A stretch of 64,000 bases of DNA from Laspinema palackyanum D2c (GTDB lineage Bacteria > Cyanobacteriota > Cyanobacteriia > Cyanobacteriales > Laspinemataceae): assembly GCF_025370875.1 (NCBI RefSeq), contig NZ_JAMXFD010000019.1, positions 1 through 64,000 on the forward strand, given 5' to 3'. The position numbers and the translations under genes are program-made. The stretch's first letter is position 1. Each line of letters begins with the position of its first letter. Under the pieces are notes generated by a model. It made no database searches and was not told where the DNA came from. It worked only from the letters and a program-made list of their open reading frames with translations. Below are positions 57,207-64,000 of the stretch, one piece after another.

Positions 57207-58265
57207 TTAGGGTTCTTCATTGACTTCTAATTCTCCTTGGGTGAGAATTTTAGGCAGATCGAGCAAGCTCATCATTTTCTCGCGATAGGGTGCTGTACCC
57301 CGGAGGTATTCATCATTGGCAGAGTGAATGGCGGCAGGTACGGGAGCAATTTTGGACGGATGTAGATACATGACGTCACAGACTTCCTGGATGGCAATCC
57401 CCGCAACGAGTTCATCGATATGAACGACCATCACCTTACTGCCATCAATGGCACGGATCATGGGGAGGTTTAAGGTTTCGCGAATATCGATTAAGGTGAC
57501 AATTTCACCTCGGAGATTCATGTTGCCGATGATCCGGCTGGGACAGCAGGGAATCGGGGTGATTTCTCGAATGTCGGTAAATTCCCGCACCACGTTCAGA
57601 TCCAGACCGAAGTATTCATCGTTTAGTCCAATCACGGCGATCGGCATCAATCCGGTAAAGTCTTCGCCTTCGCTGAGTTTCATTAAATTGTCGGCCCGCT
57701 CTTGAAAGATGGCCATTTCGGACGGGGTGGCATGGGGGCAGAATCGCCGGTCTTTCTGAACCGGGGTCTCCGTGGCGGGTATCCCTGAACCGTTGAGTGC
57801 AGTGGGGAGGTTTTCAGCGGAATCGGTGTATGCAATTAATTGTTCGGGATCGAGCAGCATCACCAATTCGGAAAGGTTCTTGGCAACCCCGGTGATGTAA
57901 TGGTGGTAGGGGGTGTCGTTTTGTCGTCCATAGGCAATTTGGGGGGCGATCGCCTCCAAGGGGATCTCTTGCACTTCATGAACTTGGTTGACAATCAGCC
58001 CGACTTTGACGGTTTGCCACTCGATGACGATGATGCTATCCGTAATCTGGTAATCTTGCGATCGCTGAAAGAAACGTAAGTTTAAATCCATGACGGGTAA
58101 AATTTCTCCCCGCAGATTCAACAGTCCCACAATGTCCCGAGGGGCTTCATCAATGGGAGTTAATGTCGGTAAGAAAAATATTTCTTGCACCGCATTGGTT
58201 GTCACCCCATACCGTGACCCATTTAAGCTAAATGTTAAATAAGAGTGATGGTCGCTCACGTTCAT
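57207..58265 (-). CDS. Tandem double CheW protein
   Basis: Two CheW domains in one 352-residue chain. The first (about 8-145) contains VQEIFFLPTLTPIDEAPRDIVGLLNLRGEILPVMDL. The second (about 205-340) contains VREFTDIREITPIPCCPSRIIGNMNLRGEIVTLIDI. A polar linker with RFCPHATPSEMAIFQERADNLMKL separates them. Double-CheW proteins can bridge two receptors or kinase units. It is 11 bases downstream of cheR-TPR, implying co-translation. Confidence 0.9.
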   Translation of the reverse strand: MNVSDHHSYLTFSLNGSRYGVTTNAVQEIFFLPTLTPIDEAPRDIVGLLNLRGEILPVMDLNLRFFQRSQDYQITDSIIVIEWQTVKVGLIVNQVHEVQEIPLEAIAPQIAYGRQNDTPYHHYITGVAKNLSELVMLLDPEQLIAYTDSAENLPTALNGSGIPATETPVQKDRRFCPHATPSEMAIFQERADNLMKLSEGEDFTGLMPIAVIGLNDEYFGLDLNVVREFTDIREITPIPCCPSRIIGNMNLRGEIVTLIDIRETLNLPMIRAIDGSKVMVVHIDELVAGIAIQEVCDVMYLHPSKIAPVPAAIHSANDEYLRGTAPYREKMMSLLDLPKILTQGELEVNEEP

Positions 58266-58276
58266 GTTCTCCCGCT

Positions 58277-59848
58277 TTAGTCCTGAGTTTGAATCGCCTT
58301 AATCAGATAATCTTTTAATTCGCTTAAATTCATTTTATCTAAATGTTCCAACGAGTAATCTGTCGGTAAATTTCCTAAAATATCTAAGGCTGTTCTCCGC
58401 ATTTTATTGGCTCTTTTCAAGTCCGATTCTCGTTCATAAATGGCCGCCAATTCCAAGTAAGCGCCTATAGAAAGGGGCACCAGATACAGAATCCGCTTTA
58501 ACCAATATTTGGCCCGGTCCAGGTCGCCTTTTTCTTCAGCAATATGAGCCATGATATAATAAGGCTCGACCGCCAGACCATCAATGGAGATAGCTTGTTG
58601 ACAATACCGTTCGGCTTGGTGATAGTTTCCTAAGTTGGCATAAATTTTAGCAATCAGATAATAGGCTTGAAAATGTCGAGGCTGCAATCTAACAATATGC
58701 TGCGAAGTCAGGAGTGATTCGTCTAAGCGGTCTGCTTTAAAAAGCGTTTCAGCCTTCTGCAACAGCAGAGTGACGTCAGAGTTTTTAAAAGTCAGGTCTG
58801 AGGAAGAGGTGCTGGAAGGATAAAGCGGCGATTGATTTTTATGTCGGTTGACTTTGTTGTTGAGGGTCTCTAATTTCACCGAGGTGGAGATTAAGGAGGG
58901 GGAGGGTCTGGAGGACGGGAGGTTATACCCTTGAGAGGAGTGAGAAACAGGGATTTTAACGGAAGAGTGATCTCGACGCTGATATACCACGGACTGGGAA
59001 AACACTTTCGGGTTAAGCTGGTCCAAGTTCTGCCCGTGCAGTTCCGCATGAGCCGTAATCAAGTATCCGCCCGATCGCAGAGTGTTGGCAAATTTTTCGA
59101 CTATTTCACCAATCACTGGGAAGTCAAAATAGACAAAGACATTGCGACAGATAATTAAATCGAAATTAGCCAGGTCACTGGTAGAGTCTGGAAAGCGATC
59201 GCGGGCTAAATTACCCACCCGAAAGGTGACTAACTTGCGATATTTTTCTTCTAATTTCCACTGGTTCTTGCGTTGTTGGAAATATTGGGGCAGGCGCGTG
59301 GGTTCTACCATGCGAAATGACCAAGGGCTATATAGTCCTTGTTTGGCTTGCTCAATAGACTCGTGATTAATATCCGTTCCTAAGATAAAAAGATTCCAAT
59401 TTTCCCAGTCGGGAATCAGTTGGGTCAGCAGAATTGCCAGAGAGTAGGGTTCTTCACCAGTGGAACATCCCGCACTCCAAATCCGCAGGGAGGGTTTGGA
59501 GTTTGAATCTGAACTCCTAACTTGGCGTTGATAAGCAATCACTTCCGGTAGCAGGACATTTTCTAGAAGCCAAAATTGACCGCTATCTCGAAAAAAATAA
59601 CTTTCACCTGTGGTTAAAAGGGTGATCAAGGTTCTCCATTCTCCTTGAGCAGCGATTGCTGAAAAGGAATTATTGGAGTTGATCCCTTCCTGGAGTAATT
59701 TATAATAATCCTCGGGGGAGGATAATTTAAGCGCACGGATCCGAGAACCCAGTTTACGACATAAAGCCTCTCGGTCTTGAGTCCTGATTCGCAAACCCGT
59801 ATAGTTAGAAATTAGTTGGACAAAAAGTTGTATTAAAGCTTCACTCAT
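58277..59848 (-). CDS. cheR2: CheR methyltransferase with C-terminal TPR domain
   Basis: A second receptor methyltransferase, 523 residues. The CheR domain is at about 1-270 with RIWSAGCSTGEEPYSLAILL and DLIICRNVFVYFD. A Ser-rich linker (about 290-345) is followed by four or more TPR units (about 350-480: ADRLDESLLTSQHIVRLQPRHFQAYYLIAKIYANLGNYHQAERYCQQAISID). TPRs should bind a partner such as the PATAN protein or a receptor. It heads the CheW and receptor genes, and the 11-base gap to the double-CheW gene argues for an operon. Confidence 0.92.
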   Translation of the reverse strand: MSEALIQLFVQLISNYTGLRIRTQDREALCRKLGSRIRALKLSSPEDYYKLLQEGINSNNSFSAIAAQGEWRTLITLLTTGESYFFRDSGQFWLLENVLLPEVIAYQRQVRSSDSNSKPSLRIWSAGCSTGEEPYSLAILLTQLIPDWENWNLFILGTDINHESIEQAKQGLYSPWSFRMVEPTRLPQYFQQRKNQWKLEEKYRKLVTFRVGNLARDRFPDSTSDLANFDLIICRNVFVYFDFPVIGEIVEKFANTLRSGGYLITAHAELHGQNLDQLNPKVFSQSVVYQRRDHSSVKIPVSHSSQGYNLPSSRPSPSLISTSVKLETLNNKVNRHKNQSPLYPSSTSSSDLTFKNSDVTLLLQKAETLFKADRLDESLLTSQHIVRLQPRHFQAYYLIAKIYANLGNYHQAERYCQQAISIDGLAVEPYYIMAHIAEEKGDLDRAKYWLKRILYLVPLSIGAYLELAAIYERESDLKRANKMRRTALDILGNLPTDYSLEHLDKMNLSELKDYLIKAIQTQD

Positions 59849-60396
59849 TTATTTATATAAACCTTGAGACGCAAGCTATGGGTGTAGAACGCTGTCTGAA
59901 GAAAGGCGAATCCCAGGAATGGGAGGAACCCTGGCCGTTTAGGGGGTAGCATTCCTCCAAACTGGTTCAGGGGGGAGGGGTGCGATCGCAATGGAATGCC
60001 GGGGTGGGTTGGGCTTGGGTTCGGTTCAAATGAACCCATTCTTATTTTGCCCTGAATCGGGTTAGATGAGCAGAGAGAAGGAAGGTATCCACTGAGCAGG
60101 TATCGGGTTAGAGCAGTCCTAAATCAGTTGGGTCATGGATCTAGGACCCGAAAACCTTGGAGTGCGAGCCTCCAAGAACAGCTCCTTGGGTTACAAATTA
60201 TTTAGGATTGCTAGAGTAAGCAGCTTATTCCATTGTTATAACCGTTTTCTGGGGATTCGTGCCAATCGGAAATGAAGCCAGGAAGCGATCGCCCGTGCAG
60301 ATGCTGGAGTCTGGGTGCGGTGAGCACCCTTGTCGATCCGCAACAACCCTGAAGGGGAGAGCGAGTTCACAAAGGAGCGATCGCCCGGGGAGTCCC
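59849..60396. other. Gene-free spacer upstream of cheR2
   Basis: No gene is supported. A 7-bp perfect hairpin, TGGGTTC/GAACCCA, lies at 60016-60038, overlapping the inner palindrome GGTTCAAATGAACC. Further short stems (CTTGGAG/CTCCAAG near 60160) occur. The PATAN-REC gene ends at 60397, so the promoter of cheR2 may lie here. Confidence 0.45.
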
Positions 60397-61752
60397 TCAT
60401 GCCAGCGCCGGAAAACCCATGTCAGAGAGGGGGTTGGGGCGATCGGAGCATTTCAGGTATTTTTCAACCATTTGCAGCACCTTTTCCGCCTCGGGGGGCT
60501 TACTGAGAAAATCGGAAGCCCCATTTAATTTAGCCCGGGTGCGGTCAATAATGCCATCCTGACTGGTGAGGATGACAATCGGAGTCTCGCGAAAGAGGTG
60601 GCTTTGCCGTAAAAAATTGCAAAGATTATAGCCATTCGTCTGGGGCATCACCAGATCTAAAAAGATAAAATCCGGCTTTTTCTCCGAGAGGATGGCCACC
60701 CCTTGCATGGGGTCCTGAATGGCGATCGTCTCGTAACCGGCAGGTTGGAGGATACGCGCGAGGACCTCTGAAACCAGGGGACTATCATCAATGCAAGCAA
60801 TCAAGGGTTTTTTGGGGGCTACTGCCGCCCGAACAATGCGCCACTGTTCCAGAGGTGAAGGCCAATCTGACACGGCTTGGAGAGAGATTTTACCCTGTTC
60901 CACGAAATGATGTAAAGTTCGGGTCACGCCCACGATGGATTGTTTGCGCTCGATCGCCAGATCCCAAATCGTATTTTCCCCGTTGAAGAGAGTGTTGAGG
61001 GTCAAAAATGACTGGGAACTGACTTGTTGTTTGAGCTGGGTGGGATGACTTAAGACCGGGGACAAGTCTGGGCTGATGTAGTGTAACCCTAGTTGTTCCC
61101 ACTGTTCCCAGAGCTGTTCGGCCTTCTGAAACACTTGGGCCACATCCAACGCGGATAGGGCGATGTTGCCGGGGATCTGGAAAGACTCCAGGGCCTGGGG
61201 ATGCCAATGGGTGCTAATTTTGGCATAGCTGGCCAGGTTGAATAAGGCTTCTAAACTACTCGTGCGAATCAGCGCTTTGGCATGAGTGGGACTGAGCAGA
61301 TGTTGGTCCATTCCCGGTTTCAGAAGTTGAAATTCCCAGGGTTCTCCCTGGGCGACATCTTTGGGATCGACCACGAACTTGGGGCAGTGTTGTCGCAAGG
61401 CCCTGGACCACCGCCGGACCCGGTGAACACTTTCAGTAATGTAGAGTAACCGGCCCATGACGAGGTAAAATCGCCACTGGCGTTCCCCGGCGCACCGAGG
61501 GGATAGTGGAGCCTTACCTTGAGGAACGGTGGGCAAAGCCGTCTCACTCATCCGGGTCAAGGGGTCTTTCCCTGAACACTGATGCGGTTTCCCTGGGGGG
61601 CGATCGCCAAGGGGCTTAGCCCCTGGATCAGGGGGTTGATAAGATCCAGTGCATTCTTGAGCGACAACGAGCCATGTCCCGGTCACTTTTTGCTGCATTA
61701 GCGCGGCTAACTCCCCAGCAATTTTTGCACAGCCTAAAGACTCCAATATCAT
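60397..61752 (-). CDS. PATAN (DUF4388)-receiver protein, PatA/PixG/PilG type
   Basis: A response regulator of 451 residues with an N-terminal PATAN domain and a C-terminal receiver (about 318-435). The phospho-acceptor Asp is in FIFLDLVMPQTNGY, with Lys in LSKPPE. PatA-type proteins in cyanobacteria (PixG, PilG, PatA) act at the start of chemosensory clusters for pilus-based movement or pattern control. A Pro/Gly-rich low-complexity piece interrupts the domain at about residues 35-90. Its place next to cheR2, double-CheW and two receptors fits a Pix/Pil-like system, although the CheY and CheA partners are absent here. Confidence 0.88.
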   Translation of the reverse strand: MILESLGCAKIAGELAALMQQKVTGTWLVVAQECTGSYQPPDPGAKPLGDRPPGKPHQCSGKDPLTRMSETALPTVPQGKAPLSPRCAGERQWRFYLVMGRLLYITESVHRVRRWSRALRQHCPKFVVDPKDVAQGEPWEFQLLKPGMDQHLLSPTHAKALIRTSSLEALFNLASYAKISTHWHPQALESFQIPGNIALSALDVAQVFQKAEQLWEQWEQLGLHYISPDLSPVLSHPTQLKQQVSSQSFLTLNTLFNGENTIWDLAIERKQSIVGVTRTLHHFVEQGKISLQAVSDWPSPLEQWRIVRAAVAPKKPLIACIDDSPLVSEVLARILQPAGYETIAIQDPMQGVAILSEKKPDFIFLDLVMPQTNGYNLCNFLRQSHLFRETPIVILTSQDGIIDRTRAKLNGASDFLSKPPEAEKVLQMVEKYLKCSDRPNPLSDMGFPALA

Positions 61753-61940
61753 AAGTAGCCGCTCTTGAGTCGATTTTCCATCACTAAGTTAGCCCGTTTT
61801 GAACCGTTTGGACATCCGTATATTTCCCGATCCCCTCCCTCTGAAGACAGGGCGCTGCCCCCAAATTGTCCCCGGTGATTGTCCGCCGGATAATGGCTAG
61901 GGGGTTTCGGGGGAGGTCACCTCACGAACTGGGGGGGAAT

Positions 61941-64000
61941 TTATTGTCCGAGTTTCTTGGCAATTTCGGGGCTGTATAGCCGCAAATAATTCCAGTAGTT
62001 CTCAAAAACGTGCTTGACGTAACCGTTTGTTTCGGGGAAAGGAATCTTGTCGGCGAACTCATCCGGATCGTCGAATCCAAATTGCTCGATCCAGGAAGCT
62101 ACATTACTGGGTCCAGCATTGTAACTCGCCACGGCTAACATCGAGTTATCTTTATACTGACCATGAGTAAAATCTAGATACCAAGTCCCAATTTTAATAT
62201 TATCTTCGGGATCTTCTAGGTTGAAATTTTTGATACCCATACTTTGGGCCGCCCAGGACCCGGTTTCTGGCATGACCTGCATCAACCCAACGGCACCCAC
62301 GGAAGACCGAATTTTTGGCATAAATCGGGACTCTTGGCGCATTAAGGCCGTCACCAATAAGGGATTCATTTGTTGTTCTTGAGAAGCCTTTTGGATCAGG
62401 TCAACATAAGGGAAGGGATAAAGTGCTTCCCAATAATGAGGTTGTACCTTGATTTGTTTGTATTGCTCTTGGTCTTCAGGTTTGTCTCGCCAGCGCAGAC
62501 TGGACAACATAAAAATGCCATCGAGGTTATCTCCAACCCCAAGGCGAATCAATCCATCAGTAAACTGCTCAGGGACTGAGGGTTCCCGGCGATTGGTAAA
62601 TTCGACCTGCCAGAGGGTCCAGGCATCTTGATCTTGGCCGAGGAGGTACAGTTCTTTGAGGACATCAGAGCCGACTGGGATCTCGATGCGTTCGGTTTGA
62701 CCGATGATCGCCGGCGTCAGAGCACGGACATTCGTAAAGTCACCCACATCCCATCCTAACAACACGGCAGATCGCCACGCATAGTAGGATTCGGTATAGT
62801 TAAACAAAATGTCTTCGTAGGTTTGGCGAGCTTCCTTGCTCAACCCCAGGCGCTGCGCCCACTTTCCAGCCCAGAAACCGGCTTCTGGAGCCAGTTCGCT
62901 ATCAGGGTTTTCCTGACGCAGTTCCAAAGCCCACTTGCGCGCTTCATCAAAATTGTTAATGGCCACACTTTGTTGGGCCAAACTCCATCGCAGTTCAGCG
63001 GCTCCTTCGGAATTGCTATACTCACTCAGAACCTTGTCCCGGGCTTCTTTAGCTGCACTGCGGCTGCCCAACTCATCCAGGATTTTTGATCGGGCGAACA
63101 AGGCTTCTCCGGCTTTGTTGGGGAAGCGGTTAATCAATTCGTCGATATAAGTCAGGGCTTCTTTGGGTTCGACTAGGGTAATCAGTTGCTCTAACCCCAT
63201 GCTGGCTTCTTCGCTGTCGGGAAAGTCTACGAAGAGTCGTTTGTAGGCTAAGATAGCCCCGCTGTTATCTCCGGAGAGCTGACGTCCTCTGCCGAGACGA
63301 TAGGCGCTCTGGGGGTTCCATGTGGCGGAAGCGTAGGCTTCCCCGCCTTTGCCATAGTCTTGTTTTTCCCAATAGCCGAAGGCGATGGCTTCCCAATTTT
63401 CTGGGGTGAGGCGATCGCGATGTTGATTGGTCAGTTTTTGCAGATGGGATTTGTAATTGTCCAGGTAAAAGCCATGGCTGGCGATCGGCAATAATAAATC
63501 CAGACGATTGGGATTTTCTTTTAAGCGGGTTTGAGCAATTTCCATACTCTTGGGGTGAGCCGGGAATTTCTCCAGGGCCTGGTCCCAATATTGGGGGTTG
63601 CTTTTTCCTAGTGCATAGAGTGCTTCAACCACCACCGGAGACTCGGGATGATTTTCGAGCAATTCTGTCCAAGTTTCCCGCGCTTGGGCAGAATTATTGC
63701 TCAGTTCATAAGCCTGAGCGCGTTTAAACAAAATGTAGGGGGCGAGCAGTCCATAGTCCTTTTCTAAGTCTTGGAGCGATTCCAGGGCCTGTGTTGCCTG
63801 CCCTTGTTCGAGTAAATCGTTGGCTAACATATAACGAGCTTGGGAGCGATCGAGACCTTCCCCATTGAGGGCCAACTGTTCTAACTGACTAGCTCGTTGC
63901 TCATAAGACATCATCGCTAAAGGTTTGACCGCCGACTGGCGACTGCTGCTTCCCCCGAGGGTCAGAATTTTGGGAGTTTTCTGACTCCATTCGATCCATT
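61941..64000 (-). CDS. slt: Soluble lytic murein transglycosylase (5' end outside window)
   Basis: Cleaves peptidoglycan glycan strands with formation of 1,6-anhydro ends. The frame is open to base 64000 with no stop upstream of the Met at 63914 (residues WSQKTPKILTLGG...), so the N-terminus is cut by the window. A long superhelical TPR-like part (YMLANDLLEQGQATQALESLQ repeats) is followed by the catalytic domain: LVTALMRQESRFMPKIRSSVGAVGLMQVMPETG with the catalytic Glu in RQESRF, then the YLDFTHGQYKDNSMLAVASYNAGPSNV motif. A signal peptide should lie beyond the edge. The neighbouring cluster is not functionally linked. Confidence 0.92.
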   Translation of the reverse strand, partial: WIEWSQKTPKILTLGGSSSRQSAVKPLAMMSYEQRASQLEQLALNGEGLDRSQARYMLANDLLEQGQATQALESLQDLEKDYGLLAPYILFKRAQAYELSNNSAQARETWTELLENHPESPVVVEALYALGKSNPQYWDQALEKFPAHPKSMEIAQTRLKENPNRLDLLLPIASHGFYLDNYKSHLQKLTNQHRDRLTPENWEAIAFGYWEKQDYGKGGEAYASATWNPQSAYRLGRGRQLSGDNSGAILAYKRLFVDFPDSEEASMGLEQLITLVEPKEALTYIDELINRFPNKAGEALFARSKILDELGSRSAAKEARDKVLSEYSNSEGAAELRWSLAQQSVAINNFDEARKWALELRQENPDSELAPEAGFWAGKWAQRLGLSKEARQTYEDILFNYTESYYAWRSAVLLGWDVGDFTNVRALTPAIIGQTERIEIPVGSDVLKELYLLGQDQDAWTLWQVEFTNRREPSVPEQFTDGLIRLGVGDNLDGIFMLSSLRWRDKPEDQEQYKQIKVQPHYWEALYPFPYVDLIQKASQEQQMNPLLVTALMRQESRFMPKIRSSVGAVGLMQVMPETGSWAAQSMGIKNFNLEDPEDNIKIGTWYLDFTHGQYKDNSMLAVASYNAGPSNVASWIEQFGFDDPDEFADKIPFPETNGYVKHVFENYWNYLRLYSPEIAKKLGQ

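Noticed and set aside
60016-60038. Operator-like palindrome TGGGTTC/GAACCCA
   Set aside because: A single 7-bp stem with no matching second site or known regulator. Too short to call a binding site.

Overview
The window is chromosomal DNA from a filamentous-type cyanobacterium, probably in the Oscillatoria/Laspinema/Phormidium neighbourhood. The order is an inference and I do not claim a genus. The evidence is the very dense HIP1 octamer GCGATCGC, a ferredoxin-type glutamate synthase, an RbcR-type LysR regulator divergent from a NnrU/Z-ISO protein, DUF1997 and PATAN proteins, phytochrome-like GAF domains, heptanucleotide repeat tracts and abundant palindromic repeats.

Layout. (1) 1-6.7 kb: a class III adenylyl cyclase cut by the left window edge, then a hairpin-repeat array, then convergent Fd-GOGAT (glsF). 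(2) 7.2-9.9 kb: a tnpB-only IS200/IS605-type element with recognisable ends, MITE-like palindromes, and a cupin gene. (3) 10-17.4 kb: an IscA-like gene and the str operon rpsL-rpsG-fusA-tufA-rpsJ with a near-consensus promoter and a strong terminator, followed by a Lon-N-terminal-domain gene. The spacers in this operon are unusually long. (4) 17.5-23 kb: a membrane protein, a Yfr1-like sRNA candidate, pheA, two tandem DUF1997 genes and a truncated IS630-type transposase. (5) 23.3-35.8 kb, minus strand: a complete chemotaxis-type operon cheY-cheA-cheW-mcp-(PAS-HEAT)-cheR-cheB-cheC. Its receptor is soluble, has no sensor domain and consists of 28-residue repeats in both coiled-coil arms. (6) 36.9-44.3 kb: a HAD phosphatase, a DALR-domain protein, a Crp-family regulator and a large PAS/GAF histidine kinase. 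(7) 44.3-45.8 kb: a gene-free gap holding a structured RNA-like segment. (8) 45.8-53.5 kb: DoxX, DUF72, an unknown gene, a PstS-like protein with a Ser/Thr kinase, rbcR, and Z-ISO/NnrU. (9) 53.7-61.8 kb, minus strand: a second chemosensory cluster, PATAN-REC, CheR-TPR, double CheW, a receptor with a degenerate tip, and a normal receptor. It has no CheA of its own. (10) 61.9-64 kb: a soluble lytic transglycosylase cut by the right edge.

How it fits together. The two chemosensory clusters are complementary. The first supplies kinase, CheY, methylesterase and phosphatase; the second supplies receptors, adaptor, methyltransferase and a PATAN output protein. Together with the cyclase, the histidine kinase and the Ser/Thr kinase, the window is rich in signalling. 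The best leads are the repeat-expanded soluble receptor with its PAS-HEAT neighbour, the degenerate receptor, the structured RNA candidates, the TnpB element and the hairpin-repeat families.
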